From positions 13,943,001 to 14,007,000 of the forward strand of contig OZ020309.1 of NCBI GenBank assembly GCA_963971305.1: 64,000 nucleotides of DNA, in the 5' to 3' direction. This DNA comes from Arcuatula senhousia. Taxonomy: Eukaryota; Mollusca; Bivalvia; Mytilida; Mytilidae. Both the position numbers and the translations under genes were made by a program. The notes beneath the pieces were generated by a model. It ran no database searches. It was not told where the DNA came from and saw only the letters and a program-made list of their open reading frames with translations. Below are positions 12,159 through 21,940 of the stretch, in pieces. Position 1 is the stretch's first letter. Every line of letters begins with the position of its first letter.

Positions 12159-12686
12159 CCGTAAATTGGGATATTTTGGACGTAGTTTAATTTTGGTTTA
12201 TTTGGCGCCTCCCCTGAATGTGCCAAAATTAAACACACCAAAATAAGTTTAGAATGCATAGAATTAAATGTGCTGGAGACAATTGTTAGAGTTGGGCCTT
12301 GGACAACAAAAAGTTGATAATGAGTTAGTACAATGTTAAAAAAAAATCTAAAACTTTTTAATGAACGTTCATCATGTTTCTTTACTCACAATGACTCAAT
12401 TAAGTTTTATCTTGGATACAATCATTTGTTTGTCATTTCATTATTACACACAAAAGAGTTGTAAACTATGCTAATTAGCTTGGATTTGAAAACAAACATG
12501 CTAATTAATGTTTAAGTGTAGAACTTTGAATATGAATTCAAATTACTTTTGATTGTACAGATGATGTAAAGAATAAAGATGAAACCTTTTTTGTGAAAAC
12601 GCCAAAATGAAACACACCAAAATTAAACATGTCCAATGATCTAAAAACGCCAAAATATCCCTGCACCAAAATATCCCAATTTACGG
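12159..12686. mobile_element. 528-bp MITE with TA target duplication
   Basis: The left end CCGTAAATTGGGATATTTTG is matched by an inverted copy ending at 12686. TA flanks both ends (12157-12158, 12687-12688). Removing the element and one TA restores the replicase reading FIDNY|ITCELPKDC. The ends carry further cgccaaaat/caccaaaat words in opposite orientations. A TA duplication suggests mobilisation by a Tc1/mariner-type transposase; no coding capacity is seen. Confidence 0.9.
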
Positions 12687-13590
12687 TATTACTTGTGAGC
12701 TTCCAAAAGACTGTGAATTACAGGAGATAATGTCTGCAGTGCAAACACATAGCAAAACTCACACTCAATTGTGTAAAAAAGGTGGGATAGAGTGTCGCTT
12801 CAATTTCCCCCGACCACCGTCAAAACGAACTTTCATTGCGAATAAAGAAATTAAAGGTGATATCATGATAAAATGGAAATGAGTAAAGATGTTGCCACTC
12901 AAATTCTTCAGTTGTATTGGACTTGTGTAAATGATAATGAAAGTAATGAAGTGACTGTAAGTAACTTGTTGGCCAAATGTGGATTAACTCACGATATGTT
13001 GGAGGAAGCATTCTCTACTGTATCTAGGAAACCAACTGTTATCTACAAACGACAGCCTAAACATGTTTGGATCAATGGGTATAATCCACATTTATTGAAA
13101 GCATGGAATGGAAACATGGATTTGCAATATGTAACAGATCCATACAGTTGTATAATGTACATCATATCATACATGACAAAGAGTGAAAGAGAGCTTTCCC
13201 AAACAATTAAAGCTGCACAAAAAGAGGCCAGACAGGACAACCCTGATGCAAGTTCTGAGTTGAAACATCTTGGTCATGTATACATGACTCATCCAGATGT
13301 TAGCGTCATGGAGTCTGTTTACAGATTGTGTGGACTTCCATTGATGATTACTACCAGGGATGTTGTATGGATTCCAAGTGATCCGAATAGCACTAGGATA
13401 ACCCTACCTATAACTTGATTAAGCGACAGTCTGCAGAATCTGATACAATATGGATGACAAACATAGTTGACTGGTATCGTTCAAGGCCATTAACAGAGGA
13501 GTTTGATATTCTGTGTTTAGCAGATTTTGCTGCTTCTTATAGAGTTGTATCAGCAAGTTCTAGTAAGAGAACACAAAAGCCATAAAAAAA
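12687..13590 (+). pseudogene. Helentron replicase, C-terminal part with the Y2 motif
   Basis: After ITCELPKDCELQ the protein continues through HSKTHTQLCKKGG and CRFNFPRPPS, a conserved Cys/His-rich block of Helitrons. A frameshift follows near 12870, then a 181-codon open stretch to 13418 containing [13 protein letters not shown] and [15 protein letters not shown]. The paired tyrosines in YIISYMTK (Y-x3-Y-x2-K) fit the Helitron Y2 catalytic site. A shift near 13400 leads to [31 protein letters not shown] and then stops. Both catalytic signatures of the nuclease survive, but the frame does not. Confidence 0.88.
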
Positions 13591-13818
13591 ATAGTTTAGA
13601 ATTGCAAAATAATCTGGGCTTCATCACCAAGAGGCAGAAAAAAACAGCCGTTATCAAATATCCGAGATTACAAATGTGAAAAAGATCCAGAGAGGTATTA
13701 CAGATATTTTATTTGTCTGTTTTTCCCACACAGAGATAATCTCAAACCAACATCATTTGAAACTTATGAGGAGTATTTCTTCAATGGCTCTGTTATTTTT
13801 GGATCAAAACTTGTGTAA
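13591..13818 (+). pseudogene. Replicase-helicase linker of the Helentron
   Basis: Two frames in succession give KRQKKTAVIKYPR and then CEKDPERYYRYFICLFFPHR, ending ..SYEE-like and NGSVIFGSKLV. The K.AVI.(F/Y)PR....PE.YY...L.LF.P.R pattern lies between replicase and helicase in Helitrons. The text then jumps directly to the middle of the helicase, indicating a deletion at about 13815-13825. Confidence 0.75.
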
Positions 13819-13819
13819 T

Positions 13820-14836
13820 TCAATGATTGAATATGTTTCATTCTACACCTTTTGGAAATGTTTCAATTCTTGCTGTAGGCGATTTTAGGCAGATTCCACC
13901 AGTGCAAGGAAAAATGCTGTATAAAGTAGACCCAGGTGCACTTCCAGCTGATCTGTGGTCATACTTTAAAATTTTCACATCAACTGAAATTATGAGACAA
14001 AAGGAAGATGTTTTATTTGCTAATTTGCTAAACAAGTTACGTGTAAAGAAAAAACATGAACTGCTGTTGGAAGAAGATGAAAAAATGTTGCAAGCAAGAT
14101 TGGTGACTCAAAACTACCCAAAACAAGCTGTTCATATTTTTGCAAAAAATGCAATGGTAAATGAACATAATCACTCTATGTTAAAGCAAGTACCTTCACA
14201 AATTGTCCATTTAAATGCATCTGACATTGTCACTACTAAGCTTGGAAAATGTTATTGTCGCTACAAACCAGATAAGGACTTAAACTCTTTGCTTCGTTGC
14301 TCACTTGATTTGTCTGTGTGAAGTAGAGTGATGCTCACTAGCAACATTGATGTTTCTGATGGACTTGTTAATGGAGTCATGGGAGAGATTGTGAAGATAA
14401 TAAATGGTCAACTTAAGCATAATTTACCAGAATTCATATGTGTACGGTTTGACAAGGAATTAGTTGGGAAAAACCTTAGAAAAGGCTTTGAAAATCAGGA
14501 CTGGCTCCCAAACGGTGCAGTACCTATAAGTTGCTCTTCAGAAAAAGTCAAAATGAAAAGCCTCACTATCACACGTTACATGTATCCATTGACATTAGCA
14601 TGGGCTTGCACAATACAGGGCCAGACATTAAAGGAAGTTGTTGTCTCACTGGATGGAATATTTCGTGCTGGAATGAGTTATGTTGCACTGAGCCGTGCTA
14701 CTCATTTGAATGGACTATTTCTTCTAGACTGTGACACTAAATATATCTATGCTGATGAAGGAGTAGAAGAAGCAATTAACAAAATGCAAGTGCTAGACAT
14801 TATCCCTTCAAATCCTCTATACAAATACCAAAACAA
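13820..14836 (+). pseudogene. Pif1-like helicase domain of the Helentron, motifs I-II missing
   Basis: Encodes STPFGNVSILAVGDFRQIPP (motif III), STEIMRQKEDVLFANLLNKL, HIFAKNAMVNEHN, a stop near 14319, then VMLTSNIDVSDGLVNGVMG, YPLTLAWACTIQGQTL (motif V) and AGMSYVALSRATHLNGL (motif VI). This is the 5'-3' Pif1-type helicase of Helitrons, which unwinds DNA during rolling-circle transfer. The nucleotide-binding Walker A (GxGKT/S) and Walker B segments expected before GDFRQ are absent, consistent with an internal deletion at about 13820. It cannot be an active ATPase. Confidence 0.88.
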
Positions 14837-14840
14837 AATG

Positions 14841-15596
14841 GATGCATTCTCCGTTGTTCATCACAACATACAGTCCTTGCCTGCTCATTATACAGATATG
14901 CAAAATAACCATGAACTTAAACTTGCATCAGTTATTTGTTTGACAGAAACATGGATGATGTCAGCCAATAATACATTCCCTTTAAATGGGTACTTCTGTC
15001 ATCAATTTATCCCAAAGGAGGGCCCTAAATCATCAGGAATAGTGATATATATGAAGAAAGAATTCAAACTTGAAGTTGCACACAGCAGTTCTGTTGATGG
15101 TGTAGAATGTGTTGTTACCCATATTACAAACCCTGTTAACATTCTACTTGGTGTAATTTACAGACATCCTAATTCAGAACATTCCAATTTCAGAAATATT
15201 TCAAAAACTATAATTGATGTAGGAAAGAGTCTTCATGTGCAATTTTGTGTAGTTGTAGGGGACTTCAATGAGAACCTTCTGTCTGATGTACACCCAGGTC
15301 ATGATGAACTTATTAGAACTGGTTTTGCGCAGGTTTTGACTGAACCAACAACTAAATCAGGGTCTTTGGTTGACCACATTTATGTAAGAAATCTCAATGA
15401 ACCATTTGATAATGGACTTCTTACAACATACTATTCATACCATAACCCAGTCTTCATTACATTTACAGGTAATCCAACTGCAGACAAATTACCTGTTGAA
15501 GAAAAGCGCTCTGTGAAACAAAATGAAGCAACAGTAACATTTACCAAATCTATGGAAAAATCAATAAGTATAGAACTAATAGGAAACGAAAGCTGA
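14841..15596 (+). pseudogene. AP/EEP-type endonuclease domain of the Helentron
   Basis: It continues in the same open frame as the helicase C-terminus, so it is fused to it. Visible motifs: FSVVHHNIQSL, ASVICLTETWM (catalytic Glu), LLGVIYRHPN, VVVGDFNENLL (Asp/Asn), SLVDHIYV and TYYSYHNPVFITF (terminal His; the Asp usual in S-D-H of this fold is Tyr here). Non-LTR-type endonucleases fused after the helicase define Helentrons. A frameshift near 15580 moves the continuation to another frame (NTVPKPIIREMPLSVPGYEA...QARNITARIIHYSG), which ends at the retrotransposon inserted at about 15773. Confidence 0.87.
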
Positions 15597-15774
15597 ATGA
15601 AAAGTCTTGCAACACAGTTCCAAAACCCATTATTAGAGAAATGCCATTATCAGTGCCTGGATATGAAGCAGATTTTGTTACTCCACAATTTCCTCTGTCT
15701 TCAACATTTGTACAAGTCTCTCCTGATGTTGAACAACAAGCTAGAAACATTACTGCCAGAATTATTCATTATTC

Positions 15775-17010
15775 AGGATGTGAAAGAAACACCAGATAGT
15801 ATAAATAAACTGGCTGATGACCTATATGAAATCTTTATTTCAACGGCTAAATTGTCTCTAAGTAAACCTTCTAATAAAAAGAGGAAAAAAAATAAAAAAT
15901 GGTTTGACCATGATCTTTTTAATATGAGACAAAGTCTCATTTCAGCAGGTAAACTCTTTGCTAGTTTTCCTAAGGATCCATTTATAAGGGGTAGATACTT
16001 TAAACTTTACAGAAACTATATTAAAAACAGAAAATTTAAGCGAAAAAAATACAAAGAGTCACTGATAAATAAATTAGATGACTTAAGGGTAAATAATCCT
16101 AAAGAATATTGGAATTTAATTAATGAAATACAGGAGCGAAAGAAGGATAACTGTGCTTTAAATATTGATACTAATAAGTGGTTTGATCATTTTCAAAATT
16201 TACACACTGATAAATGAATTAGATGACTTAAGGGTAAATAATCCTAAAGAATATTGGAATTTAATTAATGAAATGCAGGAGCGAAAGAAGGATAAATGTG
16301 CTTTAAATATTGATACTAATAAGTGGTTTGATCATTTTCAAAATTTACACACTGCTGTTGATGATAAATTCAAGGAAAGGCTTGAAACTGTTGAGAAATT
16401 ATTGAATGAAAAGGAAAAACTATCTACTCTAAATGAGTTGGATATAGAAATATCAAATAAAGAGATATGTGAAGCAATATCTAAATTAAAATGTGGTAAG
16501 GCAAGTGGGCCTGATCTCATATCTAATGAGATGCTTAAATCAAGTCAATCTTTTATATTACCTTGTCTTCATAAAATTTTTAATCTATGTTTAAAGAATG
16601 GGGTGTATCCAACATCCTGGGCAAATGGATATATTTCACCCATATTCAAATCTGATGATCCATCCAATCCAAATAATTATAGAGGTATTACTATTACCAG
16701 CAATATTGGTAAATTGTTTAACAATATTTTAAACTCAAGACTTGAAGTTTTTTTAAAGACTCACAATTTGATTGACCCATCTCAAATTGGATTTACAAAA
16801 AATGCAAGACCTGCAGACCATGTATTTATTTTAAAAACATTACTGCAAAAATACTGTCATCATAAAGATGGTAGATTATGTTGTTGCTTTGTAGACTTCA
16901 ACAAAGCCTTTGATAGTGTTATTCATAGTGGTCTTAAACTAAAACTGTTACAACTTAACATAGGCACCAAATTTTATAAAATTATATCTGCAATGTATGA
17001 AAAAAGTCAG
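15775..17010 (+). pseudogene. Reverse transcriptase, N-terminal half
   Basis: Contains KKNKKWFDHDLFNMRQ, a lysine-rich linker, KLKCGKASGPDLISNEMLK, PNNYRGITITSNIGKLF, QIGFTKNARPADHVF and LCCCFVDFNKAFDSV. The last holds the first catalytic aspartate (motif A). The frame is broken at 16205 by a 145-bp duplication that shifts phase. It ends abruptly in ..AMYEKSQ at 17010, where another retrotransposon is inserted. The order and motifs are those of a LINE RT domain, which copies element RNA into DNA at a nicked target. Confidence 0.88.
16060..16349 (+). repeat. 145-bp direct tandem duplication inside the RT
   Basis: 16060-16204 and 16205-16349 are near-identical (about four differences, e.g. aatac/aatgc and aactg/aaatg). 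145 is not a multiple of three, so the copy throws the reverse transcriptase out of frame; the second copy re-enters the frame that continues to motif A. Few differences suggest it is fairly recent or gene-converted. Confidence 0.92.
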
Positions 17011-18201
17011 TGTCCAATCTTACATTATGTTTAAAATGGAAAGAAAGCAATATCATGTTTATTAAAGACATTGTTAACTTTCAAAGCAGGACTTTTTACA
17101 ACTTCCTGCAATTTAGAGAGAAAGCAAATACAAATAACTTTCTTTTATATCATAGTCTTATATCAAATATTCCTGAGCACATAAGAAAATATGTCAAAGA
17201 GAATTGTCATGATATTAATATTGAAAGTTTTACTCCTATTGATGAGTTTTTAGATAAGATTCTTACAACCAAAAAAATAAAATTTGTATATATAGATTTA
17301 GTTAATAAGATCTTTACACACCCCATTCAAACATTCTTGAAATGGGAGGAAAAACTTCATATGGATGTCCCGAATTGGGACAATTATTTTGTTATTTTAA
17401 AGAAATGTTGTAAAGATACTTATCTGAAAAATTTTCAGTTCAAGCTTTTACATAGAATTTTACCTACTAATTCCTTTTTGTTTAAGATAAAGTTGAAGAA
17501 CACCAGCTTGTGCTCTTTCTGTAAAAATGAGGAAGAAACATTAGAACATATTTTTTATGAATGCAATATTGTTAATAGATTTTGGGTACAATTATTTCAG
17601 TTATTTAAGATTTATGATAGAAATATTGGTTTTAATATTGAAAAACTTTTGCTTGGCAGCAAAAACTACACCCTTTTCATTAATTTGATTATTATAATCG
17701 CAAAGAATTATATTTATAAATGTAAGCTACATGAATCTTTACCAAGCCTTCTTGGCTTAAAAAACAGAATTAAGTACTACCAATCACTAGAAAGGTTTAA
17801 TGCTATCAAAAACGACAGCATAAGAGCATTTGAGAAATTTTGGGCTCCGATGCAAATAATATTTCAAAATTGAGTTGTTCTTTTTGTTGTTTTTTATATT
17901 GCTTTATTTTTAATATTTCATAAAATTACAAATGTCAGTAAGTTATATTAAACATCGAACAGTCAAATTAATGCATATTGTAAACAGCGTTTGTATGAAT
18001 TTGTATATGGTATGTGTTTGTAAATGTGAGTGAGTGTGTATCTTCAATTAAATAATTATTGTTACATCTTTTTGTACAAAAAAATAATTACAAAATGTCT
18101 AGCTTTATACATGTTTTATTTTTCAATTTTGCAACCTCCTAACATCCTTGTCAGGTGATGATTGTAGGGAGGTATTGTTAAAAGCCTGACTAGATAAACA
18201 A

Positions 18202-18240
<39 letters not shown>
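17011..18240 (+). mobile_element. L1/Tx1-like retrotransposon, 5'-truncated, with poly-A and 13-bp TSD
   Basis: The 1,230-bp insertion is flanked by perfect copies of tgaaaaaagtcag at 16998-17010 and 18241-18253. It ends in a 37-base A run (18204-18240) after a 3' untranslated region. The open stretch to 17873 encodes the C-terminal part of an ORF2-type protein. Removing the insertion rejoins the host RT: AMYEKSQ|ASVKTGDTLTEFF. This is a textbook target-primed insertion, and the best-dated event here because the TSD is still perfect. Confidence 0.92.
17020..17873 (+). pseudogene. C-terminal region of an L1/Tx1-type ORF2 protein
   Basis: About 280 residues without RT catalytic motifs. Features: FQFKLLHRILPTNSFLFKIK, then CSFCKNEEETLEHIFYEC, a C-x2-C-x7-H-x4-C knuckle of the kind found at the C-terminus of L1-type ORF2 proteins and in zf-RVT domains, followed by FWVQLF. 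The frame ends at a natural stop followed by the 3' UTR and poly-A. The upstream RT and endonuclease are lost by 5' truncation. Confidence 0.82.
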
Positions 18241-18242
<2 letters not shown>

Positions 18243-18253
18243 AAAAAAGTCAG

Positions 18254-19638
18254 GCAAGTGTTAAAACAGGAGATACTTTGACAGAATTTTTTTTCATTAA
18301 ATTAGGAGTTCGACAGGGAGATAGTTTGAGCATTATTTAAGATTTTTATTAATGATCTTCCAAGTTATTTACAGTCTTGTATAGATGAAGTATCACTTCA
18401 TGTTCAAAAACTTAACCATGTTAACTGTTTAATGTATGCTGATGATGTTGTGATTTTTTCTAAAACACCCGAAGGTCTACAAGAAAGACTAATAAAGCTC
18501 GAAATGTTTTGTAATGACTGGTGCTTAAAAGTGAATATCAAAAAGACATAGTAATTTTTAATAAAGCTGGTAGAAAAATTCAGCCTTCTTTCCATTTTCA
18601 AAATAATTTAATTGAATGTGTTTCTAGTTATAGGTACTTAGGCGTTTATTTTACTGCATCAGGGTCTTTTCATTTAATGAGGAATGAACTTTTTAACAAA
18701 GCTCTAAAAGCATATTATAAGTTGAGAGGTGATTTTTTAAGCTTGAATCCAAGTGTCAAGTCTTGTCTACATATATTTTACCATACACTTCAGCCGATAC
18801 TGTTATATAATTCAGAAATATGGGGTAGCTATTGTGCATCTATTGCTAAGATCAGGTCATCTTTTAATTATGAAAATATTTACAAAAATGTACAGTGTGA
18901 AAAACTTCACATTAAATTAATTAAAAATATATTAGGTGTTAATAAAAAGAGTGTCAATTTTGCTGTTTTATCAGAGGTTGGTAGATTTCCATTATAATAT
19001 GATATTATCAAATCAACACTAAGATATTGGTTTAGGTTAGAGAATATTTCTACTGAATTTATATTGTTAAAAGATGCATATATTTGTAGTCAAAACTTAG
19101 ATAGTCACAAAAAATGGTCTTGGTATACATTTGTAACCAAATTATTGAAAAGTTTAGATATTGATATAAGTAAAAGCTCACTGAAAAACATCTAAGAAGT
19201 AAACTGATTGAAAACTGGCATGTTCAAAGAGATGAAAAACTTGATGGAAAGCTTTCTACTTATTTGAAGTTTAAAAATAATTTTTGTTTTGAAAATTATC
19301 TTAATTGTGTTAAAGATTTTAACCAGAGAAAGGCATTGTGCAGATTTAGAATTTCTGCACATAGATTACAAATTGAAACTGGCCGGTTTAATAATACTCC
19401 TAGATCACAAAGAATTTGTCAAAAATGTTCATCTGGAGATATTGAAGATGAAATTCATTTCTTATGCTCATGTCAATTTTTTGAAGTTAAAAGAGCTGAT
19501 TTATTGAATTTGGTCTCAAACAAATATCATAATTTTTCAAATCTAAACGGTCTTAATAAATTCATTTTCTTACTGACTTTGGAAGACACTCAGATTTTAA
19601 ATGTTGTTGCTAGATTTATCATTGACAGTAACATTTAA
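18254..19638 (+). pseudogene. Reverse transcriptase, C-terminal half, of the outer retrotransposon
   Basis: It resumes with LKLGVRQGDSLS (motif B), then CLMYADDVVIFSKTPEG, where YADD holds the catalytic aspartates. A frameshift lies near 18548, then SSYRYLGVYF, KSVNFAVLSEVGRFPL and, after further breaks, a 124-codon stretch (19264-19638) with KALCRFRISAHRLQIETGR and ICQKCSSGDIEDEIHFLCSC (C-x2-C-x9-H-x4-C). These are the thumb and C-terminal parts of a LINE RT. The element is dead but still readable. Confidence 0.85.
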
Positions 19639-19832
19639 TAAAAGGTGTGTTTTTTTTTGTTTTTTTGTTTTTTGAAAATAGATGTTAATATAAATTAGAT
19701 ACTATTCTATGTTTTATGTGTAAGTTGATTGTATTTGTTAAACTATCAATTATGTTCTTTCTCTTATTGTTGTAATCTTTTATTGCTCCTCGTGGGCTCC
19801 TGATCTGGAATAAAATGATGTTTATGTTTATG

Positions 19833-20356
19833 TGGGATGGAAATCCTATTGTTTATGATTTGTCTCTATGGTTAAGGAGAATTAGATTGAATGTTATTGA
19901 AACTATAAGTAATCGACAAAAAAAAGGTGCATCCTGTGGATACATAGCTGCATATGTGGCTTGGACTTTGCATCAAAGTACAGATTGGAAGACCATTGAC
20001 GTGTCTGCCGCTTTAGAACATTCTGTTGTAGAGCAGTACAATGCAATACTTTGTCAACCTTTACACTCTGCAACTTAATTAACAGATGACCAAATACTCG
20101 ATATATTGAGTCACATTCAGTTTGCGGAAAACCAGTCACGGTCTTTACGCTGGATTAATGGACCAATGCCACTGAATCTTTTCATTCAATGTGTCAGAAG
20201 AAAATTTGACTTGACAAGAATTGTTTCAATAGACTTCAGAAATTTTTGTTGTCAACACCACCCCAGTAACTAATATTTCATTGAATCTTGCACAAAACAT
20301 GGTCTCTAGAGATCATTGGATTGTTATAGTTATGTCACCAAACACATTAAATTAAT
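19833..20356 (+). pseudogene. Cysteine-protease-like C-terminal domain of the Helentron
   Basis: The first frame reads GNPIVYDLSLWLRRIRLN, then QKKGASCGYIAAYVAWTLHQ, and passes one in-frame stop near 20077 into DQILDILSHIQFA and RSLRWINGPMPLNLFIQCVR. A frame change leads to QNMVSRDHWIVIVMSPN. A Cys at the start of a helix-like stretch (codon 19935-19937) and a distal His-Trp before a hydrophobic strand (about 20312-20330) fit a papain-fold protease such as OTU or Ulp1. OTU-type domains are known in some Helitrons/Helentrons. The assignment to this fold is inference. The domain lies between the retrotransposon and the Helentron 3' end, so it belongs to the Helentron. Confidence 0.6.
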
Positions 20357-20589
20357 TCTGCATTAGAAAATAATGTGAGATTTTCCTCATCAGATTGTTT
20401 ATAAACTGCATTGACAATAATGGATCATCAACTACCTCTACCTCTGCTGATTTCGGCCAAACGTTGTCGCTAATTTATATAATGTCCTATGATTTCTGTG
20501 ATAGTGTGTTCAAAGGAAAACATAACTTGCATGGTGTGCCCAAAGGACTACAGTCTTCTTCAAAAGTCTTAATAGGTTCGACATCAAGA

Positions 20590-20625
20590 CCAGGTGAGCG
20601 ATTCAGGCTCCTTAGGAGCCTCTCG
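20590..20625 (+). promoter_or_regulatory. Helentron 3' terminus (inverted word plus hairpin)
   Basis: CAGGTGAGCGATTCAGG is followed by the hairpin ggctccttaggagcc and CTCG. The same end closes the family 1 INEs. No family 1 5' end lies between the Helentron coding region and this terminus, so it is most simply the Helentron's own end. In Helitron-type elements the 3' hairpin acts as the transposition terminator. Confidence 0.75.
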
Positions 20626-21463
20626 TTTAGCTCACCAGGTCCTAAGGGTCATGTTAGCTAATCACTTGGCGTCCGTCATCCATTAACTTTTTAAAATGTT
20701 AACTCCTCTGACCCTATAAGTCCAATTGCAACCAAAGAAGCAAAAGAGGCACCAATGGGGCATTCAAGTGTCAAAAGTTGGAAAAGGCTACAATGAGACC
20801 GGTAAAAACGAACAAAAACAGTACAAAAAACACAAAATCAACCGAACGGAAATCAACAACGCAAACTTGGTATGATTGTTCATTACCATTAGGTGCTTAG
20901 AACTGATGTGGGGATTTTTGATTTGTTATAAAACATGGCCATCCTGGCTAAAAATAGAACATTTTATAAGGGTAAATTGCAATTATCATGATTATTTTGC
21001 AAATAACTCAGAAATGGTGACAGATTTTTAAATTCTGTGATCTACTTGCCTGACATTTTTAAGAAGATCCAACAACCCATGTAGGAGTTAGTGCCCTATT
21101 TGAGTATTTTTTTTGCAAATTTTGCATTTACAAAAATGTATTGAGCTTAGTAGTTTAAAATCTACATGAGATGTTTAAGAAATGTAAATTGTTAATTGCA
21201 TATTGTTAAGCCCATCATAATCTACAAAATATGTTATATGGTCAACATTATTCCCCTTAGAATGTTGAAAGAAGAAAATGATAGAAAGGTTTCAATTGCT
21301 AAAATATTACTCTGCACAGTCATTACTGCATTAAGTTAAACCATATTAAATGTCATTATTAAACTTATGATCCTTTCAATGTCAAACAGATTTTGTCTTA
21401 AAGCCTATACTTAGAGCACATAAGTCAGGTGAGCGACTCAGGCTCCTGAGTGGGAGCCTCTTG
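20626..21463 (+). mobile_element. INE family 1A abutting the Helentron 3' end
   Basis: 5' end AGCTCACC at 20629 directly follows the Helentron terminus. A diverged core contains aaaacatggccatcctggct. The 3' end at 21426-21463 has an enlarged loop hairpin (ggctcctgagtgggagcc). Dispersed repeat X interrupts it at 20741-20866, splitting the word gcaaccaaa|cttggtatg found intact in other copies. Confidence 0.75.
20741..20866 (+). repeat. Dispersed repeat 'X', copy 3, inserted in an INE
   Basis: ggggcattcaagtgtcaaaa starts an A/C-rich stretch ending in atcaacaacgcaa. The flanks rejoin to the normal family 1 text, so this copy is an insertion of about 126 bp. No clear TSD or poly-A. Confidence 0.6.
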
Positions 21464-21827
21464 TGTTTACTAATAACTCATCCACTATTAGTCCTAGACT
21501 GTCAACATTGGTAACAAGCTGAATATAGACATCATGCATAGTGGGATATGTTTTAGGTCAATAAAACTTTTACTTCCTGTTTACAGAAAGCTTTAAAAAT
21601 TTTCCATTACACTTTAATTCAGTCCCACTTTTCATTTGCTTATAACTAGGCAACTTTTATTCCTAGATTGCTGATATTTGGTAACAAGCTTGATATGGAC
21701 AAGATGTATTGTGGGATCCATCAACATTTGTTTCCAGTCTGCTGTTATCACATATGATGCCAGAAGTACTTGTGAAAGTGGGGTATCACTAGTGAGCATT
21801 GGCTCACAAATTTCTTGTTAACACATG
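21464..21827 (+). mobile_element. INE family 10, ending 17 bp before a TIPRL exon
   Basis: Two diverged core units carry the pair gtaacaagct...atgcatagtggga and gtaacaagct...atgtattgtggga. The 3' end is gggtatcactag plus the hairpin tgagcattggctca and cttg|tt. No GTCY microsatellite is visible, so the 5' part may be missing. Confidence 0.55.
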
Positions 21828-21844
21828 ATTTCATTATTTTTTAG

Positions 21845-21940
21845 AGAATCATGCCAACCAGTTTCTTTATATTATTACGGTTATTTATGAGAGTTGATGA
21901 TGTTCTAATAAGAGTAAATGATACCAGAATTTTTCACGAG
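21845..21940 (+). CDS. TIPRL: TIPRL (TIP41-like protein) internal exon
   Basis: A 96-bp exon between a pyrimidine-rich acceptor (ttcattattttttag) and the donor gtaaat. It begins and ends in phase 0 and encodes 32 residues containing [20 protein letters not shown] and VNDTRIFHE. This matches the strongly conserved TIP41 core (R.MP.SFF.LLRFF.R.D.VL.R.NDTR..HE). TIPRL is a small cytosolic protein that binds catalytic subunits of PP2A, PP4 and PP6 and links to TOR signalling. The next exon is at 31850. Upstream exons encoding the N-terminal two thirds are not in the window. Confidence 0.92.

Larger units (their letters stand above)
15773..19832 (+). mobile_element. Non-LTR retrotransposon, 5'-truncated, inserted in the Helentron
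   Basis: It begins in the linker before reverse transcriptase and ends in a 3' region with a short repetitive tail (tgtttatgtttatg) near 19815-19832. The Helentron protein resumes directly afterwards. It carries RT and a C-terminal CCHC-type domain but no endonuclease of its own, so it is 5'-truncated. The RT is split by a second retrotransposon at 17011-18240 and contains a 145-bp tandem duplication. A short shared ggatg at both junctions might be a target duplication, but this is weak. Clade uncertain: CR1/jockey-like is my best reading. Confidence 0.8.
9582..20625 (+). mobile_element. Autonomous-type Helentron (rolling-circle transposon), decayed and multiply interrupted
   Basis: One + strand protein is spread over 9582-15772 and 19833-20356. 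In order it has a Helitron-like replicase N domain, an HUH motif, a Y2 tyrosine motif, a Pif1-type helicase, an AP/EEP endonuclease and a cysteine-protease-like tail. Rep-helicase followed in frame by a non-LTR-type endonuclease is the hallmark of Helentrons, a Helitron variant. The 3' end at 20590-20625 is CAGGTGAGCGATTCAGG plus a hairpin (ggctccttaggagcc) and CTCG, the terminus used by the family 1 INEs. The 5' end is not found. Insertions at 9784-11254, 11381-11930, 12159-12686 and 15773-19832, several frameshifts and a helicase deletion show it is dead. Confidence 0.85.

Noticed and set aside
14841..15596. Endonuclease assigned to the downstream non-LTR retrotransposon
   Set aside because: It is in one open frame with the Helentron helicase, and the Helentron protein continues after it; the retrotransposon starts only at about 15773.
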